A DNA stretch of 64,000 nucleotides from Archilochus colubris (taxonomy: Eukaryota > Chordata > Aves > Apodiformes > Trochilidae): contig CM041084.1 in assembly GCA_023079485.1 (NCBI GenBank), positions 67,055,709-67,119,708 of the forward strand, given 5' to 3'. Numbering within the stretch: position 1 is the first letter of the stretch; each line of letters starts with the position of its first letter. This document shows, piece by piece, positions 38,201 through 51,802 of this stretch. The position numbers were made by a program, and so were the translations under genes. The notes under the pieces were generated by a model that made no database searches, was not told the DNA's origin, and saw nothing but the letters and a program-made list of their open reading frames with translations.

Positions 38201-41200
38201 CAAATGCTGATTGAGTCAGAAACCTGTCTGAAGAAATAAAATTTTGTGTTCCATAATGGCAGGAATAGGAGCTTAATGATGGTAGTATTTTGTGTGAGGA
38301 AGGGAATATTAGCATGGAGGACTCTTGAGTAAGTCAGAGATAAGGATGAGAAGGAGAATTTTGACTACCAGACTCTTAAGATACTGTTATTGCAAAGGGA
38401 AATGCAGGAGAGACGTGAGTGCTAATGTAAGGCTGCTTGAAATGGAGGTGACAGGGTTTAATGGAAGAAATACGAGCCTTATTTTGGCTGCATCATGCTG
38501 TTGTTTACTAGAGAATATCAATTTTGGAGAGGCTGGCCAAGGTGTAAAGTGAGATGCCTGAAAAAAATCTAGAAGAAAACAGGTTTTTAATGTCATCAGC
38601 CTGGGGACTGCATAGCAATTGTGGGAGTGAGTGAGATTGCTCAAAGGTGGTTTAGTGTTTTTGTTGGAAATAATTTGCATGCTTTTTATTGTCCCTTGTC
38701 ACAGACTGCCTCTGTTTGGTTTATCTGTAAGGTTTCTGAGAGTATTATGAAAATACTTGAGACTGAAAACTGTCTTGAGATAGATTGGATGGTGTTGATT
38801 TTGCTGTTAATTGCAATTAGCAGCTGGGCTGCTCGCTCAGTGTTGCAGAGCCAGTGTGCAGAGAGTACCAATGCTACAAGTACTTTTAAAATAAATAGGT
38901 AAAGCAGACAGAAAGTAGAAAGGAAAATGAGATCTTAGAGGGGTATTTCTCTCCTCCCTCTCATGGGATGGGTATAGCTAATCACTGGCTGATCTGGGAT
39001 TAGGATAAAGGCATTTCATAGATAGTACTCTAGCTACTAGATCGTGGTTCCTCTGATGCTGTTGATTAAATATTAATGCATACAACTGACTCTGTCTAGT
39101 ATTTCTTTATGTAGTAGCTGTACTGGAACATGCTTGAACTGTTTCTCTTAATTCTATTCATAGAATAGAGCTTAAAGAGCAAAAAACAGACCAGTGAAAT
39201 TAGTGGGCTATTGAATCATCAACTTCTGAATATTAACAAGAGTTTCAGAAATATCTGCTATAAACTGAGGCAACTCTCCACAAATGAGTGGCCTATGTTT
39301 CATCCTTGCAAGTAGCTTTCAGCAGTGATTAAAAATGTGTTTTAATTCAGCTATATACAGGAGCAAAAAGGGGGAGCTGAAGTGACTTGAGCAGTCTTAA
39401 GCTTTCATGAGAGCAAGGTGCAGGGAGCCTTGGCTATGCAAAAATTTAGCTGGCTTTATTAGAACCATTTATTTGGCTTTATTAGAATAAGGATGTTTTA
39501 CTTTGGTAATTGAAGAATATCCTAAGCAGACTGTTCTGTCCTCCTACTGTAAAATATAGATAACCATTGATATTATTGTTAATAGCTGAGCCAGATGTCT
39601 GTGCTCAATAGATGCCAGCAATTTTTCTGCATTGTATGCCAGCAGGGTTGAAAAGAATGCAAAGGGACTAAGTTTTGTTATGTGGTTACAGATGAAAAAT
39701 AGCATGTTTATTGATTTACCATGAAGAGAAGTATTTCTAGTCTTTTGTCACTGTTGAAAGCTTTACCTTTCTTCAGTGCTACTGAATTGAGTATTCATTT
39801 TTAAAAGGATATAGTTGAAGGCTTAACAGAAACTAGTGCTGTTACACTGCAGTTTTCAAATGTTGTTGTAATCTGGCACTGGGATAAAAGCTTTAGTGAA
39901 CTTGGCACTACACTGCCATTGGGACAACACTGATTGCAATTTATGAAGAGAGGTTTCTTTGTTACTGGAGCAAATAAAGAGTTTAAATGGTCAGCTTCTG
40001 CAGAGAAGTCACAAAACTAAGTAGTGATACTTAGTAGATTGCTTCTTGAGCCTGTTTTTTGGTTAGATAGTAAATTCAACTTTAGAGCTCCTGTTGTCAG
40101 GACAGAATATTTTAGACCAGTAAACTTCTATAATTGTGCTCAAATATTTTTATAGGCTTTATAGCAGTAAAGTATAATTTGTTTTTTCATAGTTGGCATA
40201 AGTGCCATATCATGTACCTTTAACTGACTTGACAGAGAGGTGGTAGTGTGTACTTCTGTCTGGGATATTGTCACTCACATCTGATAAATACAGCATGAGA
40301 CTGACTGGCCAAATGATTAAAGGTTTCTGTGTAACCAGCATAGGCTTTTGAAGGTCTATGAATTAAGTCTTCAAAATTCTGTAGGCACCCTCAGATTAGA
40401 TCTGTAAAAGCAATGCTGCCAACGTAAGTTTGAAGGCTTCTGAAGATCTGTAGAAGCAGAGCGTTGTGGTGCCTCCTTGTAGGCAGTTAATTCCCCAGTG
40501 GCACTGAAGTCTCCTTTGGGCTTTATACACGGTCTTGCAAAGCACATTTACTCTTGTGCTCAGAATAGAGGTTCTGAAAGGTGAGCATGCTGAGTAGCGA
40601 GCTACCTCCAGTAGCTGATAGATGGTCTGAAGAACAACAGTGCACCTTCAGACTCTGGCTCAGCCTGCTCTGATGGAAGTGGGGGTTTGGTGTTTGGTTG
40701 GTCTTTTTCAGTGGGGATGCAGTTTGAGATGAGAAGGCATAGTTGCCTGAGGAACTGTGGTAGAGACATCTGGGTTTTACTTGTAACTCTGATAATAAAT
40801 TGTTGGGTGACCTTCAACTAATAACTCTAGTTCTGTGCTGCTCTGACACTTTCTCCTTCAGTGCAACAGACTTAGAGTGCTACTTGCTTTGTAAAGCACT
40901 TTGAGAGAGGCATAGGTTATCATTTAGCATTTGCAAAATGTACTTAAGAACCTAGAATCTGCTCTTGCCACATCCGTTTTCCTCTGAAGACTGCTGATCA
41001 GAGAGGGAGGGGTGGTTTTGACCAGGCTTCCAGTGCAAAAGAAGCCCTCTCTTTACCTGCCTGGAGGGTGATGTCAGTGAAGGATGTGGTATGAGGTTTA
41101 CTCTGCTTAAGACAAGACCGTAATATGCAGGAAAACATGACTCTGTTTAGTTGGTAGCATTGTAGAGAGCAGAGGGGTGAAGGGTTACTAAGGGTAACAT

Positions 41201-41850
41201 GAAGCATTTGGGATATTTATAAAAACATGAAATGGCTTTTCTTCTTAAAAGAATGGTTGCTCATCATTAAAAGCTACAAAAGCAAAGTGGGAACATGCTT
41301 TCCAAATCGTGAGGAGAACAATCCTTAGCAGTTTACTAATCTATTTATGTTCCAGTCATGCTCAGAGTGTGGCTTTGAGCTCTGAAGCTGTTGTAATTGC
41401 CTGGAATATGTCACTCTGCAGTGAAATTCATTGTTCTGTTCTCCCCAAGAGAAAGGCTGAGATTTTTAGCTGTAGGATTCCCTTTCAATCAAGCAGAGAG
41501 ACATGGCTAAAATCCCATGTATTGTTTTGTTGACACACTATTAATTACAGCTTCCATTATAAGCATGTCTGTACTATATGATCTAGGCAGAAATTGATGA
41601 ACTCGGTGAGAAGCATCCAGAGCTTTATTTTGGAGATTATACATGAGTGTTAGGACCCAGGTTTTGCTCCCTGTTGATAGAAATCCCTTAAACTTTGCAG
41701 GATCAGTAGAATGCTTGTTTGGGTCCCTGGTTTCTTAAAGGGTCAGAGACTTAATTTTTTTCTTTCCTTTTTCTCAGCTTCTTCCTGCCAGTTTTCTTTT
41801 CTTATTCTCCGAGCAATGCTCAAAACATTTTGATGTTAAGCCCAATTGGA
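35201..41850. other. Intergenic between RPP40 and CDYL, left part
   Basis: No supported gene. The 117-residue frame at 37224-37577 has no recognisable domain or splice context. A short direct repeat, GGCTTTATTAGAA, occurs twice near 39453-39487. Confidence 0.5.
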
Positions 41851-41940
41851 TCACAGGATGTCAGGGGTTGGAAGGGACCTCTGAAGATCATCGAGTCCAA
41901 TCCCCCTGCCAGAGCAGGACCAAAACAGGGCAGGGCACTC
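41851..41940 (-). mobile_element. CR1 LINE 3' fragment
   Basis: The plus strand reads TCACAGGATGTCAGGGGTTG, then GGAAGGGACCTCTGAAGATC and a CCAATCCCCCTGCC block. This is a 3' tail of an older CR1 subfamily, only about 90 bp long by eye. Confidence 0.8.
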
Positions 41941-44900
41941 AGAAGTGAGAGTGAACTCAAAGCTCCAAGCCTTGCATGCAGATATAGAGGGGACAAGATT
42001 CAACATGGATAAAAGACAGTTCCAGAAAACTTTAAGATGTGGGTTCAAAAGGGCTTCCAGCCCAACTTCACCCACATTACATTGCATGGGAGCCACTCTC
42101 CTTTGTGCCTTCTACTGAAGACAAGTGAGTGCATCTTTAAATAACAAAGAATTCCTGTAACTTCCTTTCAAATCCCTAAGGTATTGTTGGCTGTGGGAAC
42201 CTTCCTCTATAGCTTCTATGGAACCAGCAGCTTGGAGCATAGCCATGATACTTCCATGTGAGAAAGCACATGTGTGAAAGCAAAACACTCTTCACTAGTG
42301 TTGGTAGACTGGGTGGAAAAAGCAAATATTTGTTTCTTTTGTGAATGACAATGTATGTTGACTTCTCCTTCCTACAGGGTTCAAAAATGGAGTTGCTGCT
42401 AAATTTCAACTAAATATAAGACTTCTTTAGATCCAGGTGTTGTTCTTCCTGCTCCTTCTTTAATGCATGGCTAGATGAAGTGAATTACATGCTGAGGACC
42501 TCTAGGGAGGGAAGCTGTGATGAAAATGCCTGTCAGGAGGTAGGTCTGCCTCATCCAAGGCTGCTTTGGTACCCTGAAGTCTGGAGCACCTCACTCTTCC
42601 TTTTCTTACTCCAGTGTGCATTGGTGGGTTGGTTCAGAAGGAGTTATTACTCTATAATGGCTGTGGTGTCTCACTTCTTCCCTCTGAATTCCACAAATCA
42701 TGGAAGATAAGGAGATAAAATTTAGAAATTGGTATTGGACTAAGACTAAACATGAGAGATTTTACCTTGGATCTTTTTAGATAGTAGTATAGAAGAAGAT
42801 ACAGAATTTTAAGACAAAGTTGTTTTTCTCCAAACCTGGCAAAAGTTTCGTGAGCAGCAGAGGACAGAATGTCTTAAGATGTTTGATTTTAGTGCAGTTT
42901 TTCCCATAGTGTCTTGCATTAGGTAAACATGTTTTTTTCTTCCAAATGAGCAAATATCTTATTTTGCCAAACACCTTTATGCAGGTTTGGATTTATTCCA
43001 TTTGTACTCAAACAAGATAAAATTCTGCCCTATTCTAATAGAAAAATCTACAAATACCAAGGTTTGTGCAAAACCCAAGAAGTTAATTAGCACTGTGATA
43101 TAAACCCTTCTGGTTTCTTGCCCATTTGCAACTTTGGCAAGGAAAAAACCCTCTTGTTTAAATTACTTTTAAATTTTTAAAGACTTTTATATTTTTTTGT
43201 TGAACTACCTGCAGGTATGCTGACTTATAAGTAAGTACCATGTTTGATGGCAAGTTATTGACTAAATCATCTGGTGACGGTGGCCACTGGAGCTGTGTCC
43301 TCTCACCAGCTTTGAGCTGTCCTGTGTGACCCTGAATGGGGGCATATTGAGTCAGATTTTTCAAAGAATCCTGTTTCTGTTTAGTAGAAATAGGCAGCAG
43401 CATTCTTGTGGACTTAAGTGTCTCTTGACTTCATGAATCTTTAGTGTGTGCTCTTTTTAAAAAAATTATTTATTTAACCTTCACAGATATTTCACTGTGT
43501 CTGTAGTTTGGCAATTGCTACAGTTGGGTTTATTACAGAGGGGATAAACTTGACTTCCACTGTCTAAAACCTTTCTGGATGTTCTCAGTGAAGGATTCAC
43601 TTTTAGCATATTGAGACAGAAACAGTGAAACTTGCATTGAAGTTCTCACCAGTTCTCATACTGAACATGAAATGCTAGCACCTGTCAAGTACTGTATTAA
43701 TGTGTAAAAAGAGACTGTCTCTGCCTTCTGGGGCTTCCAATCTTAAAAAAATTGGAGAATAGTAGTAAAGTTGCACAAAAGATTTCACTATTACTGGAAA
43801 AGGGAGACTAGAGAGACAAATGCACATGCATGGTGTCCCTCTAGCTGTTCTGAGGGACTGCCAGCATTAATGTACTATTAAACAGGTTATGGAGATATCA
43901 AGGAATCACCAAAGGGATCTGTGGTTTCCTGTTTCTTTCTTCTCTCCCATCTGGCTTGCTTTGATGCAGGAAAAGGTACGTGGAAAATCCTGAGCCAGTC
44001 AGTCAAGAACAGTAAAAGCTGGAGACAGTGAAAGCCAGTTTCAAGATTCTGTAAAGAGCTAGGGGAAGCTTTCTGGGAGGGAGCTGAAGCCAGCCAGAGG
44101 GAAGTCTGGACTATTAAATTAATTAGCCTGTCATGAGGTTTTTGAAAGCAAAGATGGAGCTCTATTAGCATGTTGGCTTCATGGCAAGTGAGAGCTGGCT
44201 GGAGCCTGTTCATCTGCCTGTAGTTTTGGGATAAATTAAAGTATTAAAGCCTGTGGCTTTTGTTGAAAACTGACATTTTAAAAGAGGCAAGTTGGCTGCT
44301 AGGCATCGGAATCACAACAGAGCCAAAATAAGCTTCATGTTTCTTAACCCCCGTGTCACTGTGAGGGCCAGATTATTCCAAATGATGTGCAAATGCACAA
44401 GGACTGAGCATTGTGAGGTTTTAGTGAGGGGGGGGGGAAAGTAAAATGAACTACAGGCATCCATTATGTAAATGCATGGCAGGTATGAAAAAGGCTGAGT
44501 TATTCAAGCCTGATAATGTTCATGAGGAAAGGGAAAAGACAGCTATAGAGTAAGAAAAAAGAGCTAGGGATGTGAGTAAACTGAAAGCTCAGACTGTGAC
44601 TTCAGTGTTTGGCACGAGTCAGAAGAATAAACAAAGCACTGAGATGGCAGGGGGCAGGGAAAAGAGAAGTGTCAGGACTAGAATAAGCAGTGAGTCTCCA
44701 GCCAGCATGCTGTGTGTTGTTAGTGCACATCAAGCAGGATTTGTGGGAAAGATGGGAAATGGGCAGAAGGGACTAAAGGGTTTGGATGAAGGCGACCAAA
44801 GGGTTCTGTGCTCCTGTCATTTTTGTACTTGTTTGAATCAGATGCAGCTCAGTGGGGCTTCAAAATGGAATTATGACATACTGTTGGGAGAGAAATGGGC

Positions 44901-46255
44901 TTTCTTTTATTGGAAAAGGTGCAGATTAGATAAACTGGTGATTTATATGATTCTGAGTGTGTGGGGAGCTGGCATCAAGAGCTTAGAAACTAACAAAAAG
45001 GCCCTAAGAGAAATGAGTTGCATGCCAAGGGACTGCTTATTCTCTCCCAATACAAAATGATAATGAAAGACAAATTTAATGAAAATATGTAGTAAATACA
45101 ATTTTTGACAGACTGTAGCCAGCAATGAGTTTGTGGCTCATGTGTGTGATCTGGGAATTAGGAGCCTAAATGCCTTGGGATCTCTTAATGCTTTATAGTA
45201 GCAGCTCAGGGTAGGTCAATTGAGAAGGGTGCCGGGCTGCCTCCAGTGCCCTTGTGTCTCTTTTGCAAGTACTGCTGACCTCTTCAGACTGTGAATGGTT
45301 CTACTTGGCCTTGTCAAAAGCTGTCCTGAGCATCAGCATAGTTCTGCTTTAAGATTTCTGTTGGCTAAAGGGAGCCCAACAGCGAGGGATGAGGGGTGTT
45401 GGAATATGTGGCTGGATCCAAAAGACAGGGACGAATTTAGTACACAGCCTTTGAGGAGTTCCTGTTTCATGTGGCTCTTGCCCCTTCCCTTAATAGTCCT
45501 CAGGAACACCATATTTTATGGTTTTGTATTTCCATATTATTTTCTCAGGAGATGCACAGTTTTCTGCTGAACAACTACTCAGATAAACTCTTTTGAGGGA
45601 GGAATAGCCTGTGCAGATCACAAAGCAGTGATCATTGCACTATTCAATCTTCTGCTTAAGAAAAGAATATAATTTTTTTTTGCAACAGAGACCATCAAGG
45701 AGAATGCCTGATATGTACCTCCAGAGTTCCTAGAATTACTGGTGAAAGTATGATCTTGGACCATGAATCTTTCAAATGAAGCTCGTGAAGCTCACCTGGT
45801 TCTGTAGTTTTATGAACACTTCTGATCTTCCCAAGTGCTGAATTTAGAAATTCTGCTGGAACAGTGTTAGGTCAGTGTGACAGGGATAAAACTGAGTTTT
45901 AAACTGTCTTTGATACAAAGGTAATTGGGCGACTTGTTAATAAAACATAGTTTTTTAAAAAGTTACTGAAAAAATGTGGTAAAAACTCTCACGATGGGTA
46001 AAACCTTGTAAACTTACTGGATAAGTTCTCCATGCAGAATATACATGTGAAGCTATGTGTCTAAACCTCATGGTTGCAGTAAGAAATATCAACCTTCATC
46101 ACTATCTTTAGAATATAACTAAAATTTTTGAAAAGTTGGAGGTAATTTTGCTTTGCTGCAGGGCTGTGCCAACTGTAATATGCTTGTCTGTTAAACTGAT
46201 TTGGGGTTGTTTACCCATTCTGGGCACCAAGCCAGCCTAACTCACAACACTACAA
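41941..46255. other. Intergenic, no gene seen
   Basis: The 162-residue frame at 44572-45060 has no family I recognise and no clear codon bias, so it is not called. A ten-base G run lies near 44429. Confidence 0.5.
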
Positions 46256-46759
46256 TTATCATGATTGTTGGGAGTAGTTCCTCTTCTTCCGTCGGATTTC
46301 TTCTGCCTTTCTTCTTTTCTTCTTCAAGGAAGTCTTAAATTTTCCTGTCAGTTCTGAGGAGACCCTAATTTCCCCCTTAGGGGTTCCCACAGATCCGTGG
46401 AGTCACAGAGGCTTTCCAGTTCTGACAAATGTAATCCTTCCAGAGGCAGCAACAGGCAAGAGTCCCTCCTTGGGATCAGGTCCCTGCTGGCCCCAGCCAA
46501 CAAAGCCAGGTCTTGCTGCTAGGGACCTACAGGGCTTTTTATTTTCATGGTTTAACACAGAATTTCTAAATACACATCTCATTTGAAGGCTGACATCATT
46601 CCTCATTTCTGGCCACACCGTTTCTGTAGCAGTTACCAGCAGCTGGTTGGCAAACACTTTTGTAGTATTTTGATGCCCTTCTGTGAAACACAAAAATGGA
46701 CCTGGCACCAGGTGCTGGCCACCCAGCAGCTTCTGGACTGTGCAAGTTCCCTGAGGCAC
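46256..46759 (-). pseudogene. Fossil reading frame of unknown origin, possibly retroelement-derived
   Basis: The minus strand stays in one frame for about 165 codons, interrupted by a single TGA at about residue 119. The C-terminal part is strikingly basic (TSLKKKRRKAEEIRRKK). The middle reads GWGQQGPDPKEGLLPVAASGR. The length and single interruption suggest a former coding sequence, perhaps from a retroelement, but I recognise no diagnostic motif. It could also be a chance open frame. Confidence 0.25.
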
Positions 46760-49700
46760 CCATGGTCTGAAGGCCCTTGGGTAATGCAGTGTTTACTGCA
46801 CCATTTCCTCTGGCCTCACAGGCTCCAGGAAGAATAAACCACTGATTTCAGTGCTTGGTGCCTGCTGATGCCAGGCTCCTAGATAACTCTTTTTTCCAGT
46901 CTGCTGCTTTGGCTGAACATAGGTGTGGGTGTCTTTATTTACCGGGGAGGGCGTTCTGGAAGGTGCAGTTGCTCGTGCAGGCTGGGATCACAGCTTCCTC
47001 CCCAAGAAAGCCTGCAAGGCAGTGATAGTGTGTTGATCTTGTGGGGAAACAGGGCAAGTCTGTAATCTTAGCAATGTTGCATGCTGCTGTTTTATCATCA
47101 GTGATTTGCAGCGCCAAGCATGGCAGCAGTCCAGGCACAGCACACGGACTCCTTTGCACAGCTCTTCGAACAGAGCTCCTCTTGTGCATGGTGGGAAGAA
47201 CATGCAGGAGATCCTTCACCTCAGCTCTCATCCTCTCAGAGGAGCTGTGCCTCTGCCTCTCCTCTGTGTGTTTCACGTAGGGGCTGGGTGGGATGCTCTG
47301 ATGCTCCTGTGTCCGTGCAAGTGTTTACAGTTTGTGATGGGGCAGTGGTCTGAGAGAGAAAATCCAGTGCTTATCTCTCCTGGGACAGCTGGGCTGCTGT
47401 GTCTTCAGTGATAACACAGTTCTGGGGAATGTGCTATGGGTCCCTGCTGCTAGTGCTGGAGCTCTTCTGGGGCTGCAGTTGCTCTTCATCAGTATGAACT
47501 TGGGACAGCAAGGAACGTCAGAGATGGGGAAATGGCATGTCAGGGTCTTACTGATTGCTGGCCAGAAATTTTCCATCAGGGAATTTCTTGGTTCAGACCA
47601 AATTCTTGGGGTACAAAACTCTGCTGAGGCTTTCCGGTCTGTGAATGTCAAGTCAGGGACTCTGTGCATGTATATCTCTTTTTTTAGACTGTGGAAAATT
47701 ACATTTATTTTCAGTCAGCCAGCCTCTCTCAGGAGCTCCTGGAGGATTTTAATATGGCTTACTTGTTTAATTATTTTCTATATACTAGATTTAGAGACTG
47801 CTGTATTATTTGCTCATTTGGTTTTGAAAGTTGTCATCAAAATCAGTTTACCAGAGGGGGAAACGAAAAAGAAAGATTTTAAGTGACATGCTGAGAATCA
47901 TGTGGTATGATTTTTCAGTGGCAAAATTGCAGTTTTAATGCCATTGTGTCAAGAACTGTCTAGAGGCAAATGTTCCACATCTTTTGTTCAAGTTTTGTTC
48001 CCGAAGTGTTAAGTTACCACCCGAGCACAGGGGGGATGTATCCTGCTGCTAGGAAGTGCAGTGAGGGAACTGAATGGCATTTTGATACAGACTAACCAGA
48101 GATGTCCAGAAGCTCCTCACATGTTTTCAGATTTTGAGGTATCTCATTAATATCATTCTTGTCTCCTTACCACTCACTTTATTTTTCATTGAAAACCATG
48201 TTTTTGAGCAGTTATGTTTAAACTGTTTATTGTCTAAAAAGTCTATTTGCTTAGCCACGATATTTAATATTAGCAATGTGGCAAAATATAAAAGAATTGA
48301 GTGAATGTGAAAAACTGCTGTTACACCCATCTGTAAAGCTGGTAGTGATACTGGGGGTATCCTGAACTTGTAGACCTTGGGGCTACATCTTTTTAAGGAA
48401 CAAGTGCAATATCTTCTTGTGCCAGGACCTTTCAAAAGCATAAGGAATCTGAATTATTTTTTAAGTGTTTATTCTATTTCAGAGTTGGCTTATGTAAGGT
48501 CTCCACATTTCCTGCTTTACATCATGAGGACTAAGAATTTGCAGAGATCTTCTGAAGGAAATAAAAATGTATCTGCTACCCCACAGACTAGCATCAATAA
48601 CTTCAGATGCTTATGATTCAAGGGTAAAATGATTGTGACTTTTTTTTCCTTTCCCTTCTTGTGGATGCATGGAGTTGTTTCATTTCTATCTAGAATATAA
48701 TTTCTGTTAGCATAAACATGCAATTCCTTCAGAAACAGTGAAAAATGAAAGTGTGATTTCAGCTATTCCTGGACACAATATAATGCTGGCTTCACAAATA
48801 CTTCTGTTGGTGTTACTGCCCAAATCCTGAGATCACAAACTTAAATTTCCAGACTTTTATTTTGTTATGCTTTATCTTGAGAAGCCTACCAAGAAGTAAG
48901 CAGGTGAACCATCTAGTGGACAAGGTGGCTTCCCTTTGCTTTCTTATTTTGATCCCCTTAACTCAAGGGGTCAGTCCTGTTCAAAAATATCCCAGCTTCA
49001 CGTTGTTTTGTTAACTGTTATTTAGCATCTCAACTAATTCTTCCAGCACATAACTTCAGGGTTTATCAGGTTTACAGATGAAATCCCGACCACTGTTTTC
49101 GAGTAGAAAGCCTCTGAGAGGGAGGGGGGGGCATGGGAGAGAGAAGAAAGGGAAGAAATATGGGGATATATCTGACTTGTGACATTTGAGCACTGAAAGA
49201 AAATGATGTTATTTTGCCATTTTTACTTAGCAGGTAGTTTTAGGTTTGTTTTTGGCTTGTTGGGTTTTGTTTGTAGGCTTTTTGGGTTTGTTTGTTTGTT
49301 TTTGAATAATACTATTTGAATTAAGATCCTAGTCTAGCTTGACAAGCTCAGTGAATTCCAAAACCATTTTGTTTGTAAGGAGCAGCATCTGCACTTCACA
49401 GAAGTTGCTACTGGCAGCAGCCACTTTACTCAGCACATGATTGGGGTGACTTTGAGAGTGGCTTCAGTGAGTGCCTTTTCCTACTGAGACAGATGGTGCA
49501 GTGAATTCAAGGAAAATTCATGAATAAGGAGGAGGCAGGGAAGACAAGACTTAGAAGATTGTTTTTATTCTAGATTTTATCTGGAAATCACAACATTTTG
49601 CTGGAGATGGAAGAAAAGTGTTATAATGGATGAGTCTTGGAAAGCAGCATCTAGGAAATACAAGTTTATTACAGCATTACAAGTTGACTTCTTAACCTGC

Positions 49701-50255
49701 AGCATTACGTAGTTGTTCTATAGTGTTTGTTTAGTAAGTTATATCAAGAGGACATAGTAAATATGTGTTACATTGGACCTAAAGAATCGAGTTCTGTGCT
49801 GTCTTCTTGAGTAGCCCATGTGGTTATATTTCTGTATGACTACAGTGGCTGTAGTATGGTTCAACTTGATCGATTGAGGCAGATCTTGAAAAAAAATGCA
49901 AAAATCTCTCTTCCAAGGCTAAAGCAATGTTTGAGGTGCTGTAAAGGCTTATGTTTGTTTTGGCTAAGTATTGCAATTCTGTTTATCCTCAAAGAAGCAT
50001 TCTTTTTCTTGGAATATAAATAACTTTTTCTTTATGCTCTTTGACAGACATATTAAAGGGTGATCCCTGTCCTGTCTGAAACACACGGGTTGATCTGTTC
50101 TGGGTGATTTGGTGTCATCCAGCACAAGATGTTGAGTGCTCAATGACTAAAATGTGTAGGGTTGCAGAGCCTGATGAGCCCTCCATTCTAGCCATGGAGA
50201 TTGTTCATGGGATGATGACTGGATAGCTGGAAAATGAATGCAAGCTTGTGGTGTG
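46760..50255. other. Intergenic, no supported gene
   Basis: Overlapping short frames on both strands at 46.9-47.9 kb have no recognisable domain. A frame at 48482-48616 is preceded by a good acceptor (TTCTATTTCAG) but lacks other support. Confidence 0.45.
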
Positions 50256-50612
50256 CACAGAATGGTAGAGGTTGGAAGGGACCTCTGGAAGACATCTGGT
50301 TCCACCACTTGTACTCAAACAGGGCCACTTGAGTTGGTTGTCCAGGACAATTTTTAGAAGTTTTTTAACATCTCCAAGGATGGAGACTCCAGAGCCTCTT
50401 TGGGGAACCTGTGCAAGTGCTCGGTCACCCTCTCAGTCAGAAAGTGTTTCCTGTTGTTCAGAGGCAACTTCCTGGGTTTCCCTTTGTGCCAGTTGCCTCT
50501 GGCCCTGCCACTGGGCGCCACTGCAAAGAGTCTGGCTCCATTCTCTTTGTCCTCTTTCTCCAGGTATTAATGTATATTGATGAGTTCCCCCTCAAGGAGA
50601 TACCAAGGTGGT
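50256..50612 (-). mobile_element. CR1 LINE 3' fragment
   Basis: The plus strand begins CACAGAATGGTAGAGGTTGG and continues through the CR1 3'UTR and C-terminal RT remnants (TCTCAGTCAGAAAGTGTTTC, CTCTTTGTCCTCTTTCTCCA). It is more diverged than the copies at 24 and 33 kb. Confidence 0.88.
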
Positions 50613-50892
50613 TGAAGTGCCCCATGAGGACCAGGGCCTGCAAATGTGAGACTTAAAATCTTAATAATTTTAGGCACTGGTATTCCACTCTGCTGCATGG
50701 AACTCGTGTATGTTCACCTGCTGTGCTGTTGTTGGTTGTATCTGTTCCAGCATGGAAGGTGATAAGAATGAGGACTGAATGGAGAATAACTTGCCATTCC
50801 TTTATTTTCCCCTGCAGCTCCTTTCACTTTTTATCTGCTCTCTCTTGGTGGTGTCTAATTCCCTTTCATTTTTTGCCTTTTTCCATCTGCAG

Positions 50893-50998
50893 GAGGATCC
50901 ACCAGCCAAAAGAATTCCATCACCATTGTCTCATTTTGTACCGGACTTCAAAATCTTTGCACACCAAACCATTCTTCATCCTGCAAGTGCCTCACAAG
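50893..50998 (+). other. Exon-like block A (candidate exon of an undescribed transcript)
   Basis: A strong acceptor (TTTTTCCATCTGCAG) and a donor (CAAG|GTAAAT) enclose 106 bp open in all three frames. One frame reads PPAKRIPSPLSHFVPDFKIF. Another ends in phase 0 and joins block B. No homologue recognised. Confidence 0.3.
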
Positions 50999-51592
50999 GT
51001 AAATACATTTGGGTTTTGCTTGTTTGTAAATCTGGTGCCTGACTTAATCTGCCAGTTGTGTCCCACAAGGGTAATAAATAAATAAGTAAATAAATGCAGA
51101 GACCTCTGAGTGAAGCAGTTTCTAGAGAAATACAAAGAACTGTACAGAACAGGACTTTGGTGATTCCAATGCTTCCTCCTTTGGGAAGGAAACTTCACCT
51201 GTGTAGTAGCTGTCTTCAATATAACTGAGTTCTCATGCTCCATGAGTTAATGGTGCCAAATCTGGCTTTGCTCCAACTCTGTAAGACAACCTATGAGCCG
51301 ACAGCTCCTTAGGATAGAAAAACCACAAGGCAAATTGTAGCTGAGGTATCTCTTCCCTGCTACTTACCACATTTCAGATGAATGTGGAGTGCTGAACTTC
51401 CACAAACAAATCTAGGATCCGTTTATTGAATAAAGGCTCTGCTGTTCACTTGGTCAGAAAAATGTTTTGTTTGCTGCCTCATTCCCTAGCTGTTTACAGT
51501 CCTATTTTATCTACTGTTCAGGTAAAGTATGAAATGGGGTAAAGTTAAACAGTTTATAGTTCAGCATTATGTGTTTTTTCTATTCTTTTCAG

Positions 51593-51802
51593 GTGTGCTT
51601 GATTTTAAGAAATGAATTTCCAGTAAAAAATTATTTAAATTCCCTTATTTTCAGAATGATGATGATGATGATGCAGCCTCTGAAGCACAGAGAAGTGTCT
51701 TTTAGTCGTGTCATCAATCCAGTGAAGGACTCATTGAAGGAATTTGCTTCAGATCCTGGATTCATGCAAATTAGGAACTTGGTACAAGGAAAAGAGCGAT
51801 CG
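51593..51802 (+). other. Exon-like block B (candidate exon of an undescribed transcript)
   Basis: It follows a very strong acceptor (TTTTTTCTATTCTTTTCAG) and ends at GCGATCG|GTGAGT. The 210 bp are open in phase 0 for 70 codons, including a Met run from an (ATG)n slip tract and then the protein-like VSFSRVINPVKDSLKEFASD. A second possible acceptor lies at 51654. No homologue recognised. Confidence 0.3.

Noticed and set aside
44572..45060. 162-residue plus-strand frame
   Set aside because: Length alone is not enough in vertebrate intergenic DNA. No motif, splice sites or poly(A) signal tie it to a gene.
50893..50998. Block A as an extra alternative exon of RPP40
   Set aside because: RPP40 already ends with the conserved C-terminus and a poly(A) signal 16 kb upstream, and the peptide does not resemble p40.
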